A stretch of DNA of 64,000 nucleotides from Phaeophleospora eucalypticola (lineage: Eukaryota; Ascomycota; Dothideomycetes; Mycosphaerellales; Mycosphaerellaceae): contig JAKLNG010000021.1 in NCBI GenBank assembly GCA_022814565.1, forward strand, positions 248,001 through 312,000. Reading direction: 5' to 3'. This document shows, piece after piece, positions 54,033 to 64,000 of the stretch (the first letter of the stretch is position 1; every line of letters begins with the position of its first letter). The notes beneath the pieces were generated by a model. That model worked only from the letters and a program-made list of their open reading frames with translations, was not told the DNA's origin and ran no database searches. A program made the translations under genes and the position numbers.

Positions 54033-55161
54033 CGGCGCGATTGGTGTGTAGTCCGATATTCCTAGCGATTCAGATGGGATGTCTTATGAAGGGGGTCAGA
54101 GGCGTAATCCGGGAGCGGCCTGAAAGGAGGTGGCCAGGTGGTCGAATCGCTGATTGTCGGGCTTGAGAGGAGTATGAAGCCGTCCGCGACGTGTCGTCTC
54201 GTTCGTCAGAGTACTGGAAATGCGGAAAGAGAAGCGTCGGGGCGCAGTTGGAGAAAGTTGTCGGGAGAGATGCACCAGAGATGCAGGGACATGCGCACGA
54301 CGTCGCTGCTATTCTGGAACGTCAAAGGGCTACGCAGGACGCACGTGACTTTGAGGATCGGGCGAATCCGATCGCCGCCCCGGGCCGTCACTAGCCGAAT
54401 GCGTTCCCTCGGCCGTTCTCTCTCCCACAAAAAACAACAACAGCATCGACAGGACTCCAATTTCCGAATGCGAAGCTGCATAATCTCTGGTCATTCCTAC
54501 AGGAATGTGCATGTCTTATACCTATCTTATCTCTTCGACATGGACCGATTGAATGACGCAACCCTCCACGGTGCTTGTATTATCTATGGCTACGATTTGA
54601 GTTTCATAGGCACCGTGGCTTTGATACGGTCGATCTCTGCAGTCGGTGTGCTCGCGCCTGACGACACAGTGGCGGATAGAGGGAGAACGCTGACATGATG
54701 GAATATGTGTGTCGCGTGTCTAGATCTCCAGATTTGAGGGATGGGTCGGTTAGATATGCAACAGCAAGCCACAGCCAACGCGAGCTTGGTGAGCTTGCGA
54801 CGGACTGGGCGAAGCTTACTCCTCACGATACCACGCGAGGGGCGACATCCGGCTCGCTTGGTCTGGCTTGGTCCTCCCGCGGCGCATCCGTCGACGCCTC
54901 GCATTCCTCCCCATTCACCAGCGCTGCTCTTATCGCTGGCGTGGATGTGTCGCTCCTTCCATCGTTTGCCTCCTCTGCCCCTCCACCGGGCACCTGCCCA
55001 TTATGGCCCGCGGCGCGCATCTCCCTAGGCCCCTCCCCCATATATGGTTCTGCCATAGCCTCGCCTTACCGTACACTCTCACTTTCTGCCCTTCCGCGTC
55101 CCCTTACCGTTAGCAGTCGACAACCTCCATCCGTCGCTGCGTGCTCAGCCAGCCACGTGCG
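54033..55161. other. Divergent promoter region, syntaxin / amino-acid permease
   Basis: About 1.1 kb between two head-to-head genes. The right 250 nt are pyrimidine-rich, a presumed leader. No gene is supported. Confidence 0.5.
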
Positions 55162-57194
55162 ATGAACCTGAACCCTGCTGCGCCGGCAGACATGGCGTCC
55201 GAAGACATGGAGAAGAACGTCCACAACCACTTCAAGGGCTCGCCGCACGATTCCGACGATGGCGACCACCACAACGTCGTCGTGGGCGAAACCCGCGACC
55301 TGCACCGCAACCTCAAGGGCAGGCACATGCAGATGATTGCCATGTGTGTACCTCCGCTCCTCGAGCTCTGTAAATGCTGTGCACAAGACTGACTGTAGCA
55401 CAGCGGCGGCGCCATCGGCTCTGGTCTGTTCATCGGCTCCGGGCCTTCTTTCGTCGCAGGAGGTCCAGCGGCCGTCATCATTGGTTTCCTGGCCATCGGT
55501 GTCATGATTTATCTCATGATGCAAGCCCTTGCCGAGCTCGCAGTCATGTACCCCATCAACGGCGCCTTCACCATGTACATCTGCCGCTTCGTCGACCCTT
55601 CCTTCGGCTTTGCCTGTGCCTGGGAGTACGCCATCTCCTGGCTCACCGTCTTGCCCTTCGAGATTTCCGCTGCTTGCAACATCATCCACTACTGGCCGGG
55701 CTCGCAGGGCATCAACAATGCTGCCTGGATCACTCCGCTCTTGGTTGCCCTGATCGTCATTCAGTATTTCGGCGTCCGCGGCTACGGCGAGGTACTGATC
55801 CCCCTACTTACTTCATATCGAAGCTAACAATCGGTTCAGGTTGAGTTCGCATTGAGTATGATCAAGATTCTCGCTTGCGTCGGCTTCACCATCCTGGGCA
55901 TTATCATCAACGTCGGCGGAGTTCCAAGCGACAACCGAGGATACATTGGCAACAGATTCTTGTAAGTTCATGTCAAGAATCGCTCCCATCACTTGCTGAT
56001 TCGTCCGCACAGCAAGGAACCTTACAGTAACCTGGGCTTCCACAATGGCTTCCACGGTTTCTGCAGTGTCTTTGTCAACGCCGCATTTGCCTACACGGGC
56101 ACAGAACTCACCGGTCTCGCCGCAGCTGAGGCCGCAAACCCCGCCAAGGAGATCCCGCGAGCCTCGAAGCAGGTTGTGTGGCGCATTGTCATCTTCTACA
56201 TCGTCAATCTCACCCTGGTCGGTTTGGACATTCCTTCTACCGCAGACTTGCTGTCCGGTGATGGCCCCGAGTCTCGCTACTCACCCTTCGTCATTGCCAT
56301 TCGAGAGGCGGGCATTAAGGTCTTGCCCTCAATCTTCAACGCCGTGATCCTCATCGCAGTCATGAGTGTCGCCAACTCGTGCATGTTTGGATCAACTCGC
56401 ACGATCCAGGCGCTGGCCGCAAACGGTTTGTTGACTTCTGTTATCTGATGCCACTTACATGCTGACACAAGCACCTCCCAGGAATGGCTCCAAAAATGCT
56501 TGCGTACGTCGACAAGAAAGGTCGTCCAACTGCAGTCATCATTCTGCAGCTTCTCTTCGGTCTGCTTGCGTACATCAACCTGGCTGACAACGGTGGCACC
56601 ATCTTCAACTGGCTGCTTGCTCTGTCTGGTATCACCGTCTTGTTCGTCTTTGGCGCCATCGCCGTCGCCCACATCCGCTTCCGCATGGCTTGGTGAGCAT
56701 TATCCCCTCCTTCAATGGCGTGACAAGCCTGACCACGCATCTGCACATGCTAACCTCCCTCCAGGGTTCACAATGGCCACAGCTTGGACGAGTTGCCTTT
56801 CCGCGCCGTGTTTGGCGTCTGGGGCTCCTGGATCTGCCTGTTCATCAACGTCATCGCCCTGATCGCCTCCTTCTACACAGCTCTCTACCCACTCGGCGGA
56901 CCCTACCTCGTTGCCAGCTCCTGGTTCCAGTCCTACCTTGCCGCCCCCTTGTTGGTGTTCCTCTACGTCTGCTGGAAGGTTTACAGCTGGTTCGTGCACC
57001 CGGAGCACCGACCGCTGTATGTCAAGATCAAGGATATCGATATTTACACCGGCATGCGTGAGAGTCAGAGGAGAGTCAGCGGTATCGATGTTTCTGACGC
57101 TCAGAGGCGATCCAGTATGACCGAGATTGCGGAGGGAAGGAAGAAGAAGGGTGTCAAGGATTGGATGGTGGCTGGTGTGCGGAATGTCCTTTGA
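55162..57194 (+). CDS. Amino-acid permease (APC superfamily, YAT family)
   Basis: Plasma-membrane amino acid:H+ symporter. Six exons: 55162-55343, 55404-55791, 55840-55961, 56013-56425, 56482-56692, 56765-57194, giving 581 aa. The N-terminal tail ends LKGRHMQMIAIGGAIGSGLF, the family signature, restored across intron 1 when the CACAG acceptor at 55403 is used rather than CTGTAG at 55398. Later marks: AFAYTGTELTGLAAAEAANP with KEIPRA, SVANSCMFGSTRTIQALA, and APKMLAYVDKKGRP. Twelve membrane segments, cytosolic tail WFVHPEHRPLYVKIKDIDIY. Intron 4 has the less usual donor GTTTGT. Substrate range (general or acidic/neutral) is not readable. Confidence 0.93.
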
Positions 57195-58111
57195 GGGGAC
57201 GTTCAATCACCTAGCGTGGACGGCGGCTTTCAGGTTCATCGGACTGAGGCTTGCTTGCCCATGATCATGCACTGTATAACTCGTGTAAAGCAATATCATG
57301 ACCATTCTCTCTTTGCTGCTTCGAGAACAGCATTTGTCAACATATCTTCGCCAACGCGTCTCGATCAAGAATGTTGGGTTATACATCACACGTTTCCCAG
57401 ACTCATGTTCGTTTGTTTGCCTTTACTGCTTCTTCTTGCTTGAATCTCTTTCTCACAAATCCTGAATTTGCGCAACGCCAATGCTTGAAGACAACCCGCC
57501 AGCTTGAATGTCTCTTCACGGAAGAAGCTTGGGGCAAGTCGCAGTTCTGATGTGGAGATGTGAGAATGTATGCGTAAGAGTGTTAGAACGGCTGTGGAGA
57601 AGCCTCGAAATTATGGTTGCTCATGGCCTTCTATCGTAGTCGTAGGTCTCGACGTGTTGGTGTCTGAGGTGCTGCAAGGTAGTAGAGACGAGCCGCTGCG
57701 CGGCGCGGGGGATGATGAAGTTGAGGGTGTGTATTGGGAGTTGAGCTTCATGCAGAGAAGGGGAGAGGCATATGTCCGAGTCGAAGTCAGGTGGTTCAGG
57801 GCTGAGTGGTTTTGCATGTTTGTGAGTGTGCTGGTTCTAAGATCGGTTTGCTTGCGTATCAACAGTCGGCGATGCGATGGGAAGGGCAGACTTGATGCGG
57901 AGATTTTTCTTTTGTTGGAAGGATTGATGCTGTGGATCTAATTGAAGAGCTTGCAGGTATGTGCTCGTTGTGCGCGCTATATGTAGTAGGTAACGAGTGA
58001 GGTCAAACCAAGCAGCCGCCTCAATCTCGGAAGTCTGGTCTGTCATGTGAACGCTAGTCCCCGCCCCTCACCTTCCACCTTCTTCCCCTTCACACATCTC
58101 CGCACACCTCT
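57195..58111. other. Convergent 3-prime spacer
   Basis: About 0.9 kb between convergent genes. Minor open frames only; none supported. Confidence 0.5.
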
Positions 58112-58633
58112 TCACAGCCCTCGCCGCCCTGATCCACCCCAAAGAACCCGACACCATAAAAACTCCAACCTCAACTTCTCCAGGTGTCCCTCTCTCCTCA
58201 TCTCCCTCGCCACCTCCTCCACATCCCCCAATGTGATGCCCGTATCGTTCGTAACGAAGATCGCGAATGCGTGATCTTTCGCCCGCACTAGCGCTTCTTT
58301 CAGTGGTGGCTGGGTCAGAAACATCTTCCTCCAAGCCGCATCGTTGTCGCCGTGTTGATCGAGGGGTGGGCCGTCGATGATGATGCAGCGGTCGCCGAAT
58401 TGGAAATGCTTCGGCAGGCACTCGATCACGCGTGATTCTCCGTCGTCGGGCTGAGCGACAAGGTGGAGTTTGCGCTGCAAAGCCAGGGATCCGGCGATGA
58501 GCGCTTTGATGAACTTGTTCAGGCGCTGCAGACGAAGGACATCGCGCATATCCACGTGCAGGAGGATTTGCTCAGCGAGCTCAGCGATGCCGAAGACACG
58601 CTCGGCTGCGGTCGCGGTGTCGTTCTCATCCAT
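58112..58633 (-). CDS. F-box-like protein, small
   Basis: Single-exon 173-aa protein of a lineage-specific fungal family with an F-box-like N-terminus: RVFGIAELAEQILLHVDMRD, then VLRLQRLNKFIKALIAGS and LQRKLHL. Members usually continue with an AWRKMFLTQPPL segment, present here at about residues 102-113. The C-terminus (EFLWCRVLWGGSGRRGL) is short. If it is a true F-box it would join an SCF ubiquitin ligase through Skp1, but many relatives are uncharacterised. Confidence 0.68.
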   Translation of the reverse strand: MDENDTATAAERVFGIAELAEQILLHVDMRDVLRLQRLNKFIKALIAGSLALQRKLHLVAQPDDGESRVIECLPKHFQFGDRCIIIDGPPLDQHGDNDAAWRKMFLTQPPLKEALVRAKDHAFAIFVTNDTGITLGDVEEVAREMRREGHLEKLRLEFLWCRVLWGGSGRRGL

Positions 58634-59530
58634 GCTGGGTTGATTGCGTGGTCTTCAAAAGTTGGTTGTTGGTAAGGCAAGATGGAGAATAGAGTGTTGG
58701 AGATGTTGAGCTGAGCAGATGCGGCAACGAAAGCGTCGTGTTGCAGTCATAAATCAGAAAATGCAAATCCATATGGGTGGGGGCGACATGCCGTTGCCTA
58801 GACATTGCTCATTTGCATGTGCAAAGGTAGATGTGAGGATTCCAGTGAGGATAGTCATATGAGGTTGACAGCGCCATATCACTTCAGAGTGAGTAGCAGG
58901 GGCAGTGTCTCGTTCTTACTTTCACCTGGTGAACGCTACAGAAGTCTATTCCGTTTTCGGTGATGGAGAAGGCCTGTGAAAGTAATCAGCCGTACGCTCG
59001 ACAGTGCGCAATCTTCTTTGATCTTTCATGCCTTCTGCGTGCACGTGAGACCACTAAAAGGCGATCAATGTCCTGCATGTTAGTCTACTGGGCGCATTCT
59101 AGGGGAAAGGCTGAAGTATAAATGATCCTGATGCATGTTCGTCTGGCATACTGGATACGTACGCACTACTGAATGCCTGCCCAATCGCATTCCGGACTCC
59201 TCGCCGCCCCTTGTGATACCGCTCGTCCACCATCGGCCGTCATAAGCTTGGGCAACGAGAGAAGCCGTAGCCGAAAGTCACGCAAGAAAGGAAATGCAAG
59301 TGTGTAATGTCGAAGAGTCTCGAGTCGCTCGTCAAACCGCGTTGCCCGCCCGCCGCATGTCATCGTAGCCTCCCGGCTGTCATGATCGTGAACCCGTCAT
59401 AAGATGCGCCGAACCAGCCGCAAAGCGCACCCTGGAAGGGACAGTCGCTGGCCAGCCTGCACGTATGGCGTATTCGCACGACGAGCTCCACTATCCTGAT
59501 GAGGACGGATGGGACGCTGTCGTGGAGTTT
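58634..59530. other. Intergenic
   Basis: About 0.9 kb between two leftward genes. No supported gene; small frames at 59166-59363 look like chance. Confidence 0.5.
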
Positions 59531-60167
59531 CTAGAAACCGTGGACCTTGATAGTCTTGGCATCAAGCTCCAGGCCCTCCTTCTTGTCGACCAAGAACTCC
59601 TGGACATCCTTGCGCTGGTCGCCCTGGAGCTGGATCACCTCGCCCATCTCGGTGTCGTTGACGATGGTGCCATTGCAGGCGAACTTCTTCTTGATCACCT
59701 TGAGGATCTTCTTCTGGTCGAACTTCTTCGGCAGTCCCTGGACAGTGGTCAAGGTCTTGCGACCATTGCGCTCTGAAGAAGGCAGTCAGCGGGCCTGGTC
59801 GAGTCGAATGCGAGGAGCAGGCATGAACTTACGCTGGATACGGATGTGGATGTAGTTCTGCGACTGTTTGGTCTCGCCAGTATCCTCATCGGCCTCCGCG
59901 AAGGGGTCTGTGTCACGGGGAGATTAGCACCGTGTCATCTTTTGCGGGTTGTGCCTCCTTGCTGCGCCGCGTCGCGCACCACTCCGCCCGCCGTCGCTGT
60001 CCATGCGACCACGACACCATGTTGCGCAGGCATGTCGAGTCTGATCTGAAGTGCGGTAGACGTGACGGCGGGCGAAGGTGTGCTTATCGAGCGAGTGCGG
60101 CTGGAACGGTGGTGGGCTGCTGGGCGCACGTACCGAAAGACTTGAGGTTTTCGATCTGTCCGGACAT
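59531..60167 (-). CDS. sui1: Translation initiation factor eIF1 (SUI1)
   Basis: Start-codon selection factor on the 40S subunit. Exons 60167-60134, 59907-59833 and 59772-59531 give 116 aa. The first exon encodes MSGQIENLKSF; exon 2 carries DPFAEADEDTGETKQSQNYI and HIRIQ; exon 3 the SUI1 core, with QRNGRKTLTTVQGLP, KKILKVIKKKFACNGT, EMGEVIQLQGDQRKDVQEFL and the end KTIKVHGF. Intron 1 is long for this window (226 nt), introns 2 and 1 are phase 1. Length and sequence match fungal eIF1 closely. The start lies in a normal eIF1 context and no other start is possible in frame. Confidence 0.96.
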
Positions 60168-61608
60168 AAACTGCTGCTGTCGGGGGTCGAGGGGTTTGGT
60201 TTGGATTGATTCGGCGGGGTTTGGGGGTTACTGTGAGGGCGGGTGGTTGTCTGGTTGCGTGTGAAGAGCGGAGAGTGGTGTTGTTGGTGGGTGTTGTGTG
60301 GGAGAAGGATCGGGAAAGAAGAGAACGACGGAGGGGCAAGTGGCTGCGCGCTAAGAAACTCTGACGCACAGCGGGTGGGTCTGTCACGTGTTTACGGCGG
60401 GACTCGACTTCCTCTTGTTAAGGTAATGAATAAACTCGACTTCACTTCATCCAAAGTCATTCAGCCACCAACAGACGCTATCACATGCTTCCCATTTCGA
60501 CTGGTCTCGAATGATCCCGCACACAACTAGAGAATTCGCGCAGACTCGATTCGCCACCCAGCGGCCGTTGAGCGATTTCCTCCACATGCACAGCCCGGCG
60601 GCTACTTGCGGCCTGGAACTTGGAGCCGTGCTGCAATGAAACCTGAATTTCCGGCGCGGTCTCATCAATGAGCACGGCCACAGTTGAGCACATACCACTG
60701 GGGTCCTTCGAAGAGAGACGGGAGGCATAGGCAACGTCGTGGAACAGTATACAAGTCTTTGCAACAATTCCCTCACGAGTAGTGTTTCGCCTGGGCGCGA
60801 AGATCTCGCAACATGCTGATAGCTTTAGCGAGCGACACACGCGAGCGTGTCGCTCACACTGGGCGAGGTTTTCATGCTGACGTTGGTTGCCCAACTGTCG
60901 AATTTCACAGCCAGCAAAGGATTCCTTGGTCGAGCATGCATAAGGTAAGCCACGGCACGCCACCTCGCTTCTGATTGTTGCCAGCGTCTTCCACTGCATA
61001 CCGATTTGCTCACGTTCGGCTTGGACGGTGAGGCATTCTTGGAGAAAGACTACGAGGAGCGGATCCTTTCTTGATCCTTTCCTGCCTCAGGCCACGTGAG
61101 AAGTGGGCACGAAGCCTCCGCCCGCATGTTGCGCATGTCTCCCACCAGATGCGAGGGGCTTGCCTTCTTGTATTAAGAAGCGCTGAGGTATCAGATGGGT
61201 TAGGAGATGGAGCCGCAGGTTCGGATGCCTTCCCTTCAAAAGTACTCAACGGAGGGGACACCAAATGTACCCATCGTCCGGATGGCTTCCCGGCGTGACT
61301 TGCCTCCGGGCTCTCTTTCCGTCACTTCGGACATAAAATCTTCTGATCCTCCAATCCATTCCTTCAAAGCGGATTTCAGAAACGCCGGTGGTCTTGGAGC
61401 GCGGATATCGCGGAGCTTTGACTCCTCGCTCATCTGCCCTTCGGCTCTGTCGATGCACTCTGATGTTATCGTATGGCGTTGGTCTGGTCCTCACGATTGG
61501 ACTTCGCTGTCTTGCCTTGCGGATTTGCCATATGCTAACTTTGCGCCTTTTCAGTTGGCTGCTTATCATCACATTCGTTCTGGTGCAATTCTAACTGTAC
61601 TGTGTAGC
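60168..61608. other. Intergenic 1.4 kb
   Basis: Promoter of eIF1 on the left and 3-prime region of the AAAP transporter on the right. Several overlapping frames of 60-170 codons are present but none has a domain or credible splice structure. Confidence 0.5.
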
Positions 61609-63194
61609 TCATGAGCTGTTGTCAGCACATGTCCATGCCGCAGATCCGCCGTCTGCCCTGTATCCTTCAATGATGGCCACTATTGAGCCATACGTTCCAG
61701 CAATCATCAAGAATGAACCAGAAATGACGACAAAGACGCTGAAGGCGACCATTGCCTGCCACTTCCAGTCTCTCTTCGACTTCTCTCTGCCCCAGTTGTC
61801 GTACAACCACATGCATCCCATCGGCTGGAAGGACATGAGTGTGCCCAGAAGAGCGCCGATCAGGGACACCAGGTTACCGAAGACGGGGATCGCGCTGGCG
61901 ATGATGTAGGCGACGAGGGCGATGCCAAAGGTGCAGCCAAGCCAGGTTCCCCAATGGACTACCGAGTTGCTGTTGAGATGTTTCGAGCCGCGCAGGATCT
62001 TGACGAAGACGAATTTCGCAGGGACCTTTGAAGATGTTGTCAGCTCAACATCAGTTGGAATGCAACGGGAGGAGATATTCTTACGTGTGTCACAATTGTC
62101 GTCGTCGCGATCAGTCCCGGCAACGCAATTCCATAACAGATTCTCTTGAATAGCGGTCCTCCTGTCCCCAGCGCGGGAGAAGCGACGAGCGAACCGGCGT
62201 AATAGTACACGACGATACCGATGACAAGGTAGGTCACCGTCACGACGCTCTGGCAGATGATCAAGGAGCGGGTGTAATGTCTTGGATCTTTCATCTCGGA
62301 AACGATGGAAAAGAACGCTGGAGTGCCGGCGTAGGCGAAGACGAGTGTCGAAAGGGCGGCCATGATGTCGGAGACGGAGCCAGTGGGCGTGGCCGACCAG
62401 TCAGACTCCCAGCCTACAGGAGCATCTGCTGGTTGATCTTGAACGCCGACTGCGATGGTGAGGATAAAGACTACGGCAAGTTGTCAGCAAGACTTTCAAA
62501 TCGCGACGGGAGCACTTCGACGTACTTGCGAGCAGGATGCAGGTCCATCCGACCCATGCAATCCACGAAATCTTTCCCAAGGTTCGAATGCTGGAAAGTA
62601 AGAACCCAATCGCAAACGCGACGGCGACGAATATCGCCGTGCACGCTCCATGCTTGCTCAGTGCATTGAAGCTGATCGAAATGCTCAGCATTCCGGAACC
62701 GGAGACGAACACCCAGTACAGCACAAATGCCGTGCTGAGGACGTAGCGGCCGACTTTTCCGAACAACTTCGCGCCAACGTCGTCGATACCGTAGACTTCC
62801 GGGTGGTTCAGCTTGAACATGCCAACAATGTAGTCGGACCAGGTGGTGATGCCGGCGATGAGGAGTAGACAGATGATGCCTGGTGCCATGCCGAGATGGT
62901 GGAAGACGACGGGGATGGAGAGAACGCCCAGGCCGATTTGCGTCTTCATCATGAGAATCGCGGTGCCGATCCAGCCCAGCTACACACACAAGTCAGAAAC
63001 GAGCTGCAAAACGACATTTTCGTACGCTCATGGGGAATGCTTACAGCGCGATAATTCGGCCCTCCCTCTTGGATGTCACCAAAGACAGCATCTTCGGTCG
63101 TCGTGTACTTTTCCAAATCCTGGACTTCGCCGACATTGTTGGTCACAGTCGGTGCGAGGTCGTTGTCGACCTCCTTTTCTTTGTTGGAGAACAT
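61609..63194 (-). CDS. AAAP-family amino-acid transporter
   Basis: Neutral amino-acid transporter of the AAAP (Aa_trans) family. Exons 63194-63045, 62979-62526, 62470-62085 and 62025-61609 give 468 aa with GT-AG introns. The hydrophilic N-terminus (about 50 residues, acidic) leads into AILMMKTQIGLGVLSIPVVF, the family's first helix. Later marks: YGIDDVGAKLFGKVGRY, TLVFAYAGTPAFFSIVSEMK with PRHYTRS, THVPAKFVFVKILRGSKHLN and the last helix FLMIAGTYGSIVAIIEGY. About 10-11 membrane segments. It could act at the plasma membrane or vacuole; the sequence does not decide. Filamentous fungi carry several such permeases, often called Mtr-like. Confidence 0.9.
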
Positions 63195-64000
63195 CGTGAA
63201 TGCGTCGAGGTGGCTTTCCTACAAGGATATGCGGTATGGCCAGGCCGGGTAGAAGGTCATGCAAGGGCAACCCTTTGCGAGAGCGACAACGTGGTAAAGT
63301 ATCAAAATAGGTATGATCGGATTTTCGGTCGAATTATAGTTCTCGTCTCATCACGATGGTAATGACAATAGTATGAGGTAAGGTATAGATAGCAAACTGA
63401 CGCTCAGAGAGTTCAAGACCAGAAGAAGTCTGAAAGGTGGAACTCTGTCACTCTCAACGAAGAAAGTGGAAGTCTTCCAGAATATAAAGCCACCCTTCAC
63501 CGTCAACGTCGCATCCTACGTGACCTACGTGAGGAGAAGCAAGGTCACTGCCCCGTCCCCTACCACCCTGTCATAGCGTCGTGCATGGACTTTGGCAAAC
63601 TGTTACCTAAAACCCCATGGGCAGCGGAAAGGCTACCAGTCACTATCGCAATCTAGCGTGAACTGATACGCCTTGGCCACTGCGCATATGTGCCAGAAGA
63701 CGTATGAGTGGGTAAAGATGTGTGTCGTGACAAGCTGGGGCCACTTCCGGTATGGCATCCCGAGTTCAGAAGGAAAGGGGTGGGTGAAGTCTCAAGAGAT
63801 TCGGGAAGCTTTCCGAGACCTTCTTGCTTTGCCATTGCTTGGACATGCAGGTCCGTGCTTGACTTGTCTGTTCCTTCAGTCCCCGGACGCGGCCGCGTCG
63901 TACAAGGAAGGCTACGACACGACATCCAACGACCGATATCATCAATTTCAGGACTGCGACTTCACTGGACAATCTGCATATCTGTCGTATCTTGTATCTC
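63195..64000. other. Upstream region of the AAAP transporter to the window edge
   Basis: About 0.8 kb. A TATA-like AATATAAAG lies near 63480-63490, about 290 nt before the transporter start. No supported gene; any gene beyond 64000 is not visible. Confidence 0.45.

Noticed and set aside
55066..55689. 207-codon minus-strand frame
   Set aside because: Antisense shadow of the amino-acid permease's first exons.
55162..63194. Transporters and regulators as a metabolic gene cluster
   Set aside because: No backbone biosynthetic enzyme or pathway-specific transcription factor is present; the genes are of unrelated housekeeping function.

Overview
The window is nuclear DNA of a filamentous ascomycete, most likely a Dothideomycete. 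The class is an inference from gene content and style; the species cannot be read from the sequence. Evidence for a filamentous fungus is the many 45-100 nt introns with GTRNGT donors and CTRAC-like branch sites, a Rac GTPase, an eisosomal SUR7 protein, a Sos7-like kinetochore protein, a GH72 wall enzyme, and long intergenic spacers. I place 28 gene models: 26 look intact (one cut by the left edge), one is a clear transporter pseudogene and one is a probable broken F-box-like gene.

Layout. 1-5 kb (minus strand): carboxylesterase (partial), siroheme synthase, Rogdi/Rav2-like V-ATPase assembly factor. 5.8-10 kb (plus): SUR7-family protein, then a membrane-anchored pepsin-like protein that has lost both catalytic aspartates. 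10-15.2 kb is gene-poor and holds one copy of a degenerate dispersed repeat. 15.2-16.1 kb: Rac GTPase with six exons. 16.8-18.5 kb: tandem pair of paralogous uncharacterised genes. 19.5-23.6 kb: a large secreted single-pass protein and an F-box/SAP-like protein. 24.9-28.6 kb: AzgA-type purine permease converging on a dead Dal5-type transporter. 29.8-33.6 kb: disrupted F-box-like gene, an unknown gene, and a probable mitochondrial protein with five helix-turn-helix repeats. 35.3-44.8 kb: large MFS transporter, RS-rich nuclear protein, Sos7-like kinetochore protein (divergent with the RS gene), short-chain dehydrogenase with a GC-AG intron, a small spliced non-annotated transcript block, and a sugar transporter. 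46.5-54 kb (all minus): class III aminotransferase, SET-domain protein, GH72 glucanosyltransferase, Sed5 syntaxin. 55-63.2 kb: amino-acid permease, small F-box-like gene, eIF1, and an AAAP amino-acid transporter.

No biosynthetic cluster, CRISPR, rRNA or tRNA was found. The genes are mainly housekeeping (translation, secretion, cell wall, kinetochore, sulfur assimilation) mixed with nutrient transporters. The most unusual items are the double-Asp-loss pseudoprotease, the multi-HTH mitochondrial candidate, a three-copy degenerate repeat shared by three distant intergenic regions, a tandemly duplicated intron/exon block in an unannotated transcript, and the triple-lesion transporter pseudogene beside a purine permease. 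Exon boundaries were set by hand from splice signals, frame continuity and family similarity recalled from memory; no search was run.
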